64,000 nt of DNA from contig JADLSH010000273.1 in NCBI GenBank assembly GCA_016169945.1, positions 1,159,001 through 1,223,000 on the forward strand. The letters are read 5' to 3'. Below are positions 55,201 to 64,000 of this stretch, piece by piece (within the stretch, counting starts at the first letter, position 1; every line of letters starts with the position of its first letter). The notes under the pieces were generated by a model. The model saw nothing but the letters and a program-made list of their open reading frames with translations, had not been told where the DNA came from and did no database searches. A program made the translations under genes and the position numbers. This DNA is from Trachythela sp. YZ-2020. Taxonomy: Eukaryota; Cnidaria; Anthozoa; Malacalcyonacea; Clavulariidae.

Positions 55201-56753
55201 AGTCAACTCTCATGCAACTCTTGTTCTCGTTTGACCAGAGCATGAGAGTTGATGAAACTCTCATGTAAACTCTCGCTTCCGAACGCTCACCCTCGTTTGA
55301 CCAGGTTTTTAGCTTTAGCAGCTACTAAGTAAGTAAGCAGGGGTGCTTATTATCCTTACTTGCAGCTGAGAGCTAAGCTGAATTGCGAAGGACAAAGCTC
55401 AACGTGACCAAGTCGAAGGCTTTCTAGGGCGCATATGGCAGCCACCTTTTGCTCGCCATCACGGAGCACAGCTACGGTGGAAGGGCCAGTTAGGGGTTAA
55501 ACCCAACCCACTCTGTCAACATTCCCTGTGGGAGGAAACCGGAGTGCCTGGAGAAAACCCACGACTTTCGGCAGAGCGTTGACTAACTCTTTTCACATAG
55601 CTATCATAAGTCGTCCCCAACGGGACTTGAACCCACGATATCAGAGGTGAAAGGCGCGTGCTCTGACGATTGCGCCACCGAAGCCCCCCAAACTAACTTC
55701 CAGATGAAGGTCCTTCGCTCGAAACGTCGAAGTTCTTGTTATATTTTTCAGGTAGTTTGATCCTAGAAACCTTGCAGCATATCGTTTATCGCTACCTATA
55801 CATGGAACATCAACTTTCATCAAGTTTGAACTGGTTAAAATTTTGGATGAGAGTTAATGACGCGTGGTAATATCCAGTCAACTCTCATGCAACTCTTGTT
55901 TAGGTTTGACAGTGCCATCAGAGTTGATGAAACTCTCATGCAAACTTTCGTTTGCCAACTCTCATCCACTCTCATTCTCGTTTGACCAGGGACTTAACAC
56001 CGATAGCAAAATAATGTTGGCTCCAGGGCTCATTAATATTATTTAGTGCCTGCATCGTATTTTAAGTTTTGAGAGCTAAATATTTCTAAAATATCAGGGG
56101 CCGGTTGTACGAAAGCCGTTTAGCTTAAACGGTGGATAAGCCAAAATTAAAAAACACTTTCACACATTTTGTGAATGACTGAACTTAAATCTTATGCACT
56201 TAATATGTAGTAGCAAACATAATTGTTCTATTGAAGTTGAAAAATTTAAGCTTGGTTTTTCGATGAATGAATAGACCTGATCGATATTTTCGATTTATCC
56301 ACCGGATAGGCTAAACGGGCTTCGTACAACCGGTCCCTGGATTTTAGAATGTGCCTGCATCATAGAAATAGCCTGCATGCACAAATCCAAAAAGTGCCTG
56401 CGAGCGACGCTCGATGCCTGGTGTTAGTGACTGTCAAGGTTAGTTGACTGCCCTTTACTATTTTGTAGATGAACGACACACGACGAGACTGGACAGGATA
56501 TAATTGTAACAAAGTGAAAGAAAAGAACTTTACTGTCTTGTCCTTGAGTGGTTTGTTTGGTTTTCTGACGTTTATATATTATGCTGCGGCGAGAAAACAT
56601 GAGAAGTACAAGAATAAGATACAAACACGTACGTACACTTTTGTTACTAATGAAGCTCTTAAGCCTCTTACAGACGAGCAAGTTTTCTATGACAAGTTTT
56701 ATATGACAAGTTTTATTTGCCAATTGCACGTGTGTACGTCCAACAAATTTTAA
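48839..56753 (+). CDS. OSTM1: OSTM1, lysosomal ClC-7 beta subunit homologue (about 301 aa)
   Basis: Four exons: 48,839-49,214, 51,827-51,930, 52,052-52,192 and 56,469-56,753, with phases 1, 0, 0. I start at MSKFFVLCVVTILS, which gives a good signal peptide; the upstream in-frame ATG at 48,782 would put 19 residues ahead of it. The luminal part has the OSTM1 cysteine pattern: FANATQHFNWCIVQHAKP, MCEKC, HCGKCYESRW, SCFKNYTT, SLCGVCTPHY and QLCVDIM, with many N-x-S/T sites. One membrane helix (about 228-249) and a basic Lys-rich start to the tail follow. Human OSTM1 is 334 aa and stabilises the lysosomal Cl-/H+ exchanger ClC-7. The last ~29 residues here are transposon-derived. Confidence 0.88.
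49277..49818. repeat. Perfect 64-bp direct repeats flanking a 414-bp palindromic insert
   Basis: 49,277-49,340 and 49,755-49,818 are identical over 64 bp. The insert has inverted ends (CCAGAGTGCATTCGGTGTA and TACACCGAATGCACCCTGG) and several TTGGCGTA/GGCGTACTGGCG words. Confidence 0.8.
50640..51045. repeat. Inverted pair of tRNA-derived SINEs
   Basis: Right copy (+): TAGCTCATTTGGTTAGAGC and CCAGGTTCGATTCCTG, then CAGAGGGCC and a GTTGCATTTTTCGCAACTGC body with TAAAAATGTATATAAATTTT tail. It keeps a D-stem (GCTC/GAGC), a T-stem and a 5-bp acceptor pairing, but the anticodon arm is poor. Left copy (-): the same order inverted from about 50,812 to 50,640. Confidence 0.75.
51215..51445. mobile_element. 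Inverted-repeat MITE GGCGCTTTCCATTAA
   Basis: GGGCGCTTTCCATTAA and CCATTAAATGGAAAGCTCCC ends are inverted; CTTG-like sequence flanks both sides. Interior holds GGTCAGA / TCTGACC words. Confidence 0.6.
51485..51812. mobile_element. Dispersed CTTGGCGAGATC-type element ending beside OSTM1 exon 2
   Basis: Shares AAATCGTTAAAATAT-type, TGTGTTGCGT and TGTAATTTCATC segments in order with 10,430-10,660 and ends in AAACAGGCCCTAA. Confidence 0.55.
51827..51930 (+). CDS. OSTM1: OSTM1 exon 2
   Basis: Encodes KCYESRWKLTHHTREFF to CFKNYTTIHM; acceptor ctgttttag, donor GTAAGA. Too short for ORF scans. Its acceptor lies immediately right of a dispersed element end (AAACAGGCCCTA at 51,798-51,809). Confidence 0.85.
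52052..52192 (+). CDS. OSTM1: OSTM1 exon 3
   Basis: 47 codons, NRNTTNDSLCGVCTPHY through QLCVDIMSL; acceptor gtttag, donor GTATGA. Confidence 0.85.
52361..52900. mobile_element. Inverted-repeat element GGTTCGTGCT(A/G)
   Basis: GGTTCGTGCTACTCCTTGAA on the left and CCAGCACGAACC on the right are inverted. Interior is rich in ACTCCTTGAAT in direct repeat. It splits a copy of the GCAATGCGCCCAGATGC repeat. Confidence 0.65.
53202..53341. repeat. Near-perfect 60-bp-arm hairpin
   Basis: Arms start CAAACATACTTGCAGGGAGG and mirror to CCTCCCTGCAAGTATGTTTG around a ~14-bp loop (CGAACCTACCGAAC). Overlapping open frames are consequences of the palindrome. Confidence 0.85.
53342..54235. other. OSTM1 intron 3, repeats only
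   Basis: Contains a small hairpin GAACCCACCT...AGGTGGGCTC near 53,600-53,660, an inverted pair GTTACCTTTG / CTTAGTTACC near 53,830-53,905, and one GTTTCGAGCGAAGG arm inverted at 54,165-54,230. Confidence 0.45.
54236..55995. repeat. Cluster of GTCAAACGAG-family copies, CAACTTGT MITE and SINE
   Basis: Four partial copies of the 4-kb minisatellite-bearing family (TGAGAGTTGATGAGAG with TTTGACCGG), a minus-strand CAACTTGT element at 54,645-54,990, a minus-strand tRNA-derived SINE at 55,480-55,690 (CGGGACTTGAACCCACGA, CGCCACCGAAGCCCC) and a foldback arm at 55,690-55,770. Confidence 0.75.
56096..56337. mobile_element. Inverted-repeat MITE GGGGCCGGTTGTACGAAAG
   Basis: Left GGGGCCGGTTGTACGAAAGC and right GCTTCGTACAACCGGTCCC are inverted, followed inwards by CGTTTAGCTTAAACGG / GGCTAAACGG. 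Sits 130 bp upstream of OSTM1 exon 4. Confidence 0.75.
56469..56753 (+). CDS. OSTM1: OSTM1 exon 4, membrane helix and tail
   Basis: Begins MNDTRRDWTGYNCNKVKEKN after acceptor ttgtag, then the helix VLSLSGLFGFLTFIYYAAA and RKHEKYKNK. From about 56,664 the coding sequence is the terminal repeat of a transposon. Confidence 0.8.
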   Translation: MNDTRRDWTGYNCNKVKEKNFTVLSLSGLFGFLTFIYYAAARKHEKYKNKIQTRTYTFVTNEALKPLTDEQVFYDKFYMTSFICQLHVCTSNKF

Positions 56754-57196
56754 AAAACTCATTAATAATTCATGAAGAAAAGACAAAGGAAATCACTACC
56801 GTGTCAGTGGTTTTATATGTGATAAAAAATCATGTTAATTTACATAAACTTTAGCTTTGATTTTCTCGGCTTAGCTGATAAAGCACTCCTGCTCGTGTTT
56901 TAAGTAGTACTTCTATGACAAGTTTGTCGTTTTCTGACCGTCATGATAGCAAATACAACAATAGATTGCTGAACAACCGCACCTAAGTGCTCAAATTACT
57001 TTGACAAGTTTTCCTTGTTGACCCATACAGACGAGCAAAATTTGTACTTTGGCAATTCTTTCTATGACAAGTACACTTGTTCAAAAGCTAGCATGCTAGC
57101 CATGTCATAGAAAAATTGCCAAAGTTGCGTATACAGACGAGCAAATTAAATTTGTCATATAAAAACTTGTCATAGAAAACTTGCTCGTCTGTAAGC
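56663..57196. mobile_element. Inverted-repeat transposon contributing the OSTM1 C-terminus
   Basis: Left terminal CCTCTTACAGACGAGCAAGT, then TTTCTATGACAAGTTTT, is mirrored at 57,160-57,196 by AAAACTTGTCATAGAAAAC, then TTGCTCGTCTGTAAG. Internal partial copies occur at 57,025-57,090 and 57,105-57,150. A fragment of the same end is at 9,639-9,673. The right end abuts CCCCCTTGG-type sequence of a hAT-like fragment ending GCCACTG at about 57,232. Confidence 0.8.
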
Positions 57197-57268
57197 GATC
57201 GCCCCCCTTGGCCCCCCCTGGTGTCCGCCACTGGTTGTAGGTCGAGGGTACAGTATAGGTATTACTTA

Positions 57269-57799
57269 GGGGCTGTTTATATGGAGGCGAGTCAGCCAGG
57301 GTACCCGAGCTAACTCGCTTTCCCGACAGGAATTTCACCCGTGTTTACATGAGACTGATCAGACCGGCTCGCCAAAACAAAGCACCTGGGCTGAATTAAA
57401 TAATATAAACAAATTTCCCAACAAACCTGAAATCATACTTTCGCAAAGAAATTTTACAGTTAGAACTCACAGAAACGATCGCAAAGACCTTTCAAGATCA
57501 AAATCTGTCGAGAAAATGTCTTTAACAACATTATATTCGCGTCAACACAGCGTTTATTCTCATCCCGGGTAGGCGAGCCAGCTCGTGTCATGGCGTTTAT
57601 ACAGTATGGAAAATTCCAGCCCGCTTTAAGCGAGATCTCGTGTCAGTCGATGCGGGATCTCGCTTAGGCAGGCCAGCTCGGTTCCTATATACAGTAAACG
57701 CAAGATAAAATTTAATAGGCAATAATAACAAACGTGGGAACTCGCCAAAACCGGGCCAGCTCGGGTACCCGGGCTAGCTCGCCCGATATAAACAGCCCC
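57269..57799. mobile_element. Harbinger-type MITE GGGGCTGTTTATAT
   Basis: Ends GGGGCTGTTTATAT and ATATAAACAGCCCC with TTA duplications at 57,266-57,268 and 57,800-57,802. Subterminal CGAGCTAACTCGC and GGGCTAGCTCGCCC also mirror. TWA duplication plus GGG start is the PIF/Harbinger signature. Confidence 0.8.
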
Positions 57800-57847
57800 T
57801 TAAGGCTGATTTCCATTCAGTGCAAAATGTCGCGCGTTCGACCTTTT

Positions 57848-57982
57848 AGGCGTCGTTCAAACGTCGCGCTACTGCCGTGCCGAACGCAAAACAAACAATA
57901 GATAATGAGGCATTTCAGCTGATTATGTATTGTTTTTAATGCGTTCGGCACACGAGAAGCGCGACTTTTGGAACAGGCCTTA
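57848..57982. mobile_element. ~135-bp MITE GTCGCGCTACTGCCGTGCCG, copy 2
   Basis: Nearly identical to 37,954-38,090 through GATAATGAGGCATTTCAGC and ATTATGTATTG. Confidence 0.75.
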
Positions 57983-58403
57983 GAATGTTCTTACTACACT
58001 GGCATCACCCTAGTATTTATTCATGAACTTGTGGTTAGCACTTCTCCAGGTCAGTCTTATGGTTTTTTCCCCTCACCAAAAACTAAACCTTACGCCTAAC
58101 ACTGTAGTTGTCTAGCACGTGGTTCGGGTGAATTGGGCAACCACGCCCTGTGTAGACGACAGGTAATAAACTACTACTATTATTGTTGAAGGTTCTCGAA
58201 GAGCCAAACAAGTTGTGAATTACGATTCTGAGTGATGATGAAAAGCTGGGGTTCTCATAAAGTAATCTTCAAGGACAAAATTGTGAAGAGGCATTAATCG
58301 TAACATGGTATGGTACCTCGTTGCGTGAATTCTCGTTGTGTGATCTCTCCTTGATTGTGTGATTCAAGGGCTATAGTATTAAGGCCAGTGAACTCTAAGT
58401 AAA

Positions 58404-58804
58404 CTGGAACGCTAACTCCTATGATCAAGTCCTATGATTCGTTGAAGCCAAGCTAGTTTTTCTGAGTTTTGAGTTGAAATATTTAACGTCGAACATTGGG
58501 CTGTATATGAAATTGAAGCTATTAAAAAGTTCTATTTGATATAAAAACTTCAAGACTTTAGGCAAAATGGAAATACTTAAAAAATACAAAAACAACCGCA
58601 ATTTTGTAAAATACGGCAAATTTTCCCTCAAAGTTTTAAGTATTTCCCTTTTACCTAAAGTCTTGAAGTTTTTATATCAAATATAACTTTTTAATAGCTT
58701 CAATTTCATATACAGCCCAATGTTCGGCGTTAAGTATTTCAACTCAAAACTCAGAAAAACTGAATTAAGCTGGCTTCAATTCCCCCCCCTGCGTTAGCGT
58801 TCCA
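58404..58804. mobile_element. Foldback element CTGGAACGCTAAC
   Basis: Arms of about 180 bp: CTGGAACGCTAAC...CTTCAAGACTTTAGG on the left and CCTAAAGTCTTGAAG...GTTAGCGTTCCAG on the right. Confidence 0.8.
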
Positions 58805-58824
58805 GTCTATTATAGTTCAATGAT

Positions 58825-59215
58825 TAAGACCTGTTCACACGATCCGATTTGTCGGTCCGATTCTTCTCCTGACGTATGTGATTTCACATAATACAGCAAC
58901 AATTACACTTTTCGCCAGGTATGAGCCAATAGCCTTACACTTGTTAGCAAATCCAGTAAATCACATACGTCAAGAGGAGAATCGGATTCGAGAAATCGTG
59001 TGAACACGCCTTTAGACTGCTTATAATGCACATAATTCGGTTAAGGTACGTTCACACGTTGCGATTTGTCGGGCCGATTTCAGATGCACGTTAATGATAT
59101 TTGAAAAATACGTGGCAAACGTCAGCATGACGACATCATCAACTCAAAACATTCGTCATTAACATTCAGCAAAACCTAAAATCGGCCCGACAAATCGCTG
59201 TGTGAACGTACCTTT
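58825..59215. mobile_element. Adjacent pair of short MITEs (second copies of the 36.1-36.45 kb pair)
   Basis: 58,825-59,013 is the CACACGATCCGATTTGT family; 59,042-59,215 is the GGGCCGATTTCAGA family. The same two families are adjacent at 36,100-36,452, in the opposite order. Confidence 0.75.
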
Positions 59216-59631
59216 GCCGTTGTATTCCTGAAAGTGGCCAAATCTTGAACCTAATTTTCGACAAACCAATTGGACGCTGCGCTGCGTGGACATTTCCGAA
59301 TATTTCCAGACAGTTTCTATTGCTCACATGGTATGCGTTTGGCACAATTTACAGGTATCGTATTGAAAAAAGAAATAAAGCTTTATATATGAATGAAACT
59401 CGTACCAATTCGAGCTATTTTGCGTCGGAATTAGGAAATGTATTTACTTTAAGTAAATTCGATACCGAAGGCAATATCAAATAACCGATATTTAGAAAAT
59501 TATCGATAATATCGGCATATCGATGTGCCACAACAGTCTACTGTTATCATATACTTTCCATAAATTTGATATTATAGTTTAATACTCGCCGGAAGGTCCT
59601 GAATTGTATAAGATTAGATAATTCATATATA

Positions 59632-60197
59632 CTACCGGGCAAAAAAACGTGCGACTGTTTGATTTAGTGTAACTTAAAAACTAAAAGAGCTATTACACTT
59701 AAACAAGTTTCTTTGCATTCAGCGATGTCTAACGTAAATTTTGATATATGCCATGTGCATTTTCATGCAATATTGACTGAGATAGCTGCTTTTAAACTTG
59801 AGTAAACATTTTTGGAACTGTCGAGAATTAGCTAAAAACGGTCTATTAAACTAATTTGATAACCGTTACCATTTTATCGTAAGTATTATTTCAATGAAAT
59901 GAAGTTGAAGTTAGAAATGTTTCACTTCATTGAAATGAATACTTATACGTAAAATGCTAATTGTTATCAAATTATTTAATAGGCCATTTTTAGTTAATTC
60001 TCGACACTTCCAAAAATGTTTACTCAAGTTTAAACGCAGCTATCTCAGTCAATATTGCATGAAAATGCACATGGCATATATCAAAATTTAAGTTAGACAT
60101 CGCTGAATGCAAAGCAACTTGTTTAAGTGTAATAGCTCTTTTAGTTTTTAAGTTATACTAAATCAAACAGTCGTACTTTTTTGCGACACCCGGTAGA
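59632..60197. mobile_element. Palindromic mariner MITE, relative of 30,444-32,087
   Basis: Ends TACCGGGCAAAAAAACGT and TTTTTTGCGACACCCGGTA with ~270-bp arms meeting near 59,915. Arm sequence (CCATGTGCATTTTCATGC, TTAAACTTGAGTAAAC) parallels the long TIRs of the 30.4-kb mariner. Confidence 0.8.
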
Positions 60198-60394
60198 TTT
60201 ACCTTTTCCACACGAATAAGAATCAAACTTTTAGCTATCAAATGACGCCTTTGTTGTATATCACTGCGATCAGTAATGGCCCAATACGATCCGATGAAAA
60301 AAAAGAGTGGTCGAGATCACATTTTCCATGCACCTTTGGCAATTAAACGTCGTTCGAATTTTCGACCATTTGCCCGAATGATGGTTGCCTATTT

Positions 60395-60721
60395 CAGAGC
60401 TGGAAAAAGTTTTTTCTTTCTGGGAACCTGAGTTTCAGACTCAAAATTAATAATTAATGAGGTTCAATGATCATTGATTGATTTTGACATTCAACTGATT
60501 GTAGTGTTGTTTCTTGATATTCAGTGGTGTTCAATTTGATATAGTGAATACAAAATGCATTACAATTACTAGTCTAGACTAGAGCATACTCTAGTTTTAT
60601 TATTACTCATCAGTTAATTATTAACTTTATAAATTTCTGGTAAAAATTTTCTGCAAAAGTTCAGATCCAAAAATATTTCTGGGAACTAGGTTCCCAGGAT
60701 CCGATACTTTTTCCACCTCTG
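60395..60721. mobile_element. hAT-like MITE CAGAGCTGGAAAAAGT
   Basis: Ends CAGAGCTGGAAAAAGT and ACTTTTTCCACCTCTG, flanked by GCCTATTT (60,387-60,394) and GCTTATTT (60,722-60,729), an 8-bp duplication with one difference. Confidence 0.75.
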
Positions 60722-60729
60722 GCTTATTT

Positions 60730-61630
60730 GGAAAACGTGGGTATTGTCAGTTCAGTCTGCATGTTTCATAATATATTTCAACCACCAAATAAAGTTACCA
60801 AGACTTGATAAATTTAGCCCCTGGGTTACGCCATCTTATTAAAATTCTTAAATTTGAATCCGAAACGAGAATAATTTCAATAGGCAGACAATAGTTTTGC
60901 ACTCAACTCCCAATGGTGGAAAATGCGTTTTCGACCGACAATTTTTAATCGTATCGTATTTGGCCATTTTTTATTGCAATGATACAAAAATAGTATAATT
61001 TGTCAGCTAAAAGATTGTTCTTTATTGGTGTGAAAAAGTGATCGTTGAACAGTGAAATATATTATAATTATGATACGCGATTCCAAAGGACATTTAGAGT
61101 ATAGCCGAGGTCTATTGCTATAGCTATTCACTTCCCGATTTAATTACAGGTCATGCAAATATTTAAACATTTTTTTGCGGGGGGAAAGAAGTTTAGTTTT
61201 GGAAATATAATCTAGTAATTTTTATACAGTACCAATTATTATTTTATATATTATTAATAAATATTGAAATATTTTGTATTATCAAAGTTAATCATAAATA
61301 CATAATTATATATTTGTAAACAAACAGACAATAAGTGGAAAATACGTTTTAAACATGTTTTTATCTCCTGAAAGTCATTGTTTTTATGAAAGAAACAGGT
61401 TGTGGCATTTTTCCAAACGTTTGGGGGTTATTTGAACCAAGATTGAAAAAAAAGCCAAAGGGGGGACCACAGGGCCTGATTCCAAATCCTTTTGTCCCCC
61501 CTTTGCCTCTGACCAAAAAATTTCAACTGCATTAAGATATATTGTGTGTTGGAAATACGTTTTAGTAAGGTTATAAGTCAGCAAACATTGCAGTATACTG
61601 ACTTATGTAAACCAGGTATATTAAGGTAGG
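60730..61630. other. AT-rich non-coding sequence
   Basis: No exon or clear terminal repeats recognised. Confidence 0.35.
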
Positions 61631-61638
61631 AATGTTGA

Positions 61639-61916
61639 CAGTGGCGCCGCCAGGATTTATTTTTGGGGGGGCAAACAAATTCTAGGGGGGGCCGGGGGCA
61701 TGCTCCCCCGGGAAAATTTTGAATTTTGGGTGTCTAAAATGGCATTTCCTGCGTTTTGGAGGCACTTGGAGAGAAACTTACGCAGCACAGTTCATTCTCT
61801 ATACACCCCGTCACCCCCCCCCCTTTGTCACCAGATTTGGACGAATCTGGAAACCCATTCTGTAAAATATTGGGGGGGCGGCCGCCCCCCCTTGCCCCCC
61901 CTTGCCGGTGCCACTG
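61639..61916. mobile_element. hAT MITE CAGTGGCGCCGCC with perfect 8-bp duplication
   Basis: Ends CAGTGGCGCC and GGTGCCACTG, flanked by AATGTTGA at 61,631-61,638 and 61,917-61,924. G/C runs inside; CGGGAAAATTTT, then GGCATTTCCTGCGTTTT, is shared with 18,980-19,050 and 48,235-48,300. Confidence 0.9.
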
Positions 61917-61924
61917 AATGTTGA

Positions 61925-62828
61925 AGGATTGTTGATGGCTTCCAACACTTTGAGTGGCAAATTCCACTGGGCAAATTCAAAATAATTAAAATAAAATCCA
62001 ACACGGCTGACATTAAACGTACGCCAAACTTTCCTTAATAACTCGAGTTCTAGAATGCTAAAACAACAAACTACACACCAAAATACTCCTCGTTGTTCAA
62101 GAATTCTTGCGAAATATAGCTTGCCTTATAACACTTAAATCCACGATAATGCCAGTATGCCACCCAAAATAGCGGGATATTTAGCATGACGATTTAGCAT
62201 ACCAGAGGGGGGGGAGAATTGGGTCCCTATTTCTTCACTATTTATTCCCTCTGAAACGAAAATTGTACTCAACAATTACAACAACATTGCCAACAATGCA
62301 ATTTGCACGCATGGTCCTTGCCACTTATGCTATGACCCCCCACTAAGGTTAGTACAATGATCTCTATTTAATTATCTCCATTTATATATTGTGTAAGTAA
62401 TTTTCCGAGTAATATCACTCTCATAAACAATACGTATAGTCATTCTAGCGTTTAGTCACAAGTATGCGTAGGCGATGATGAATTGAATGAGTTCTTTATA
62501 ACCGTTTTGTTTGTGTCGAACTCAAGCTATTTGTTAAATTTTGATATGTTCATGTGTGACACAATATACAAGACTGTGCAATGCTCTTTTTCAGTGTTTC
62601 ACTCTCGGCCTTCCTCAATGTCAGTAACCTTTTCTCACGGGTGCATGGTAACCGCATACCCGCAGCTTTTTGCAAACCTCTAAACTTATTTTACTAAAAT
62701 TAAGTTTAGTAAGTTTGCAAGTAAACCTCTAAGACTAAGGTGAACAGTTTAGAACTGATAGAGTCGATGTGATTCACACAAACCTCTTGAGGGATTGTAT
62801 AGGAACTACCTGAAAAACTTATTTATTA
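61925..62828. other. Non-coding sequence
   Basis: Nothing recognised apart from the TTTAGAACTGATAGAG word near 62,748 that belongs to the 105-120 bp repeat family. Confidence 0.35.
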
Positions 62829-62831
62829 TAA

Positions 62832-63194
62832 GGGACCGGTCATAAAGTATGTGGGGGGTGGAGGGTATTCCAAAATACTACCATAAAATTTGGCACACCC
62901 CCCCGAAAAGCGTCGGAAAATATTTAATACCCCCAATACAAGGTGATGAAATGTTTCGTACCCCGCCACCCCCACCCAACCAATCACCCTCCCACCAAAA
63001 AAATTATAAGAACATACCGTCAATTTTATTAAAGTATTAAAGTTTGTAGTTTTAATCATAGACTCATTTTTTGTTTCGTACCCCCACAAATGTCGTAATT
63101 CGTCTCATACCCCTCCCCCAAAGGTTAGATAATTTCTTTCGTATCCCCAACTTACCCTCCACCACCCCAGTACACATACTTTATGACCGGTCCC
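62832..63194. mobile_element. Harbinger-type MITE GGGACCGGTCATAAAGTATG
   Basis: Ends GGGACCGGTCATAAAGTATG and its inverse CATACTTTATGACCGGTCCC, flanked by TAA at 62,829-62,831 and 63,195-63,197. Confidence 0.85.
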
Positions 63195-63197
63195 TAA

Positions 63198-64000
63198 TAA
63201 CTTTGACATTTCAAGGTCTTTCACCTAGTAGTTGATAGCGCTACTTGCATGGGCCTTCGCTCGAAACGTCGAATTTCTTGTTATGTTTTTCACGTATATA
63301 GTTTGATGCTGTACAATCTCTCAAGAATATCGTTCATCGCTATACCTATAGACACTGGAACCATACAGTCAAGATCATCGCAAAACACTATATAAGTTGG
63401 TTTTGGTTCATGGTTTTATGTTGCTATACACATGGACAGCATGACATGGTCTTGCGAACAATTAAATTAAATTAATGCTTGATGTTTCCGTTACACGCAT
63501 ATGCCATCAAACACAATTTAGTCACTCTGATAACTGTCTTTCCTTTAGAGTTGATCATCATGGGCTGCAGTGTCCTACTTAGTTAGAACCACCTATATCA
63601 GGTGCTACACATGGTTAACTTCCAATGTATTGACACTTATGCAGGGAGGGACACTTATGCTGTCTTTTCTGTTAGAGTTGCCCACCACTCAGTGAAACCC
63701 AGCTAGGCTATATACGTATTTTCAATTGCAATATATTTAAGGTCATGTTACAAGGGGCAATTTTTGCTGCAACTTACAACGCAATTTCTGCACAGAGCCA
63801 TGTTATGTAGAAATGCACGTACCAATTGCACGTACGAATTCACTTTTTACCTAACATCGCTCTGTGTCCGAAATTGCGTTGCGAATGGTTATTAGTATTA
63901 CTTTACTCTTCAATGCAAACGCCAATATCACAAAAACAATTTCAATTTTGCATAAACAATTAGGCACGTGAACAACAACATGTTAGAACACTTAACATGC
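63198..64000. other. Non-coding sequence with dispersed repeat pieces
   Basis: A GCCTTCGCTCGAAACGTCGA arm at 63,250-63,305 and a fragment of the CAATTTCTGCAC / GAAATTGCGTTGC repeat at 63,745-63,890. No exon recognised. Confidence 0.4.

Overview
The window is animal nuclear DNA: intron-rich, AT-rich and crowded with DNA transposons. I infer an early-branching invertebrate metazoan, most likely a cnidarian. The reasons are an ShKT (sea-anemone-toxin-like) cysteine module, a neighbouring secreted cysteine-rich GCF/YKD module of the sort abundant in cnidarians and sponges, conserved animal genes with many introns, and mixed Tc1/mariner, hAT, Harbinger, Mutator-like, LINE and tRNA-derived repeats. 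The species cannot be fixed from the sequence. All gene calls are exon-by-exon readings checked for splice sites and phase; none was confirmed by database search or transcript.

Layout. 1-1,000: minus-strand LINE reverse-transcriptase remnants. 2,029-7,657 (+): 3' end of a gene for a Q/P/S-rich protein ending in an ShKT module; its large intron holds a 1.3-kb array of a 10-bp repeat. 11,178-13,364 (+): 3' end of a gene (possibly the same one) for the cysteine-rich module. 13,900-18,210: a tRNA-derived repeat cluster with about 16 tandem 150-161 bp units, flanked by inverted copies of related repeats. 18,200-35,600: no host gene seen. It holds a dead hAT transposon (22.4-26.9 kb) with a Tc1/mariner element nested inside it, a DD41D-type mariner with a small hAT element nested inside it (30.4-32.1 kb), a LINE split by a Mutator-like foldback element (32.1-34.0 kb), and large minisatellites.

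35,546-43,378 (-): FAM228 family gene, six exons, all junctions phase 0. 45,892-47,905 (-): RNF180-type E3 ubiquitin ligase, two exons, C-terminal membrane anchor. 48,839-56,753 (+): OSTM1, the lysosomal ClC-7 partner, four exons. RNF180 and OSTM1 are divergent with start codons about 0.9 kb apart. 57,000-64,000: no gene seen, only inverted-repeat elements.

The host genes do not form an obvious pathway. The most distinctive signals are places where repeats shape genes: the last coding exon of OSTM1 runs into a transposon terminal repeat that supplies its last ~29 residues and stop; the FAM228 reading frame ends inside a minisatellite; a 10-bp array has expanded inside a dispersed element; and a tandem tRNA-like array shows two sequence blocks and loss of the B box in two units.
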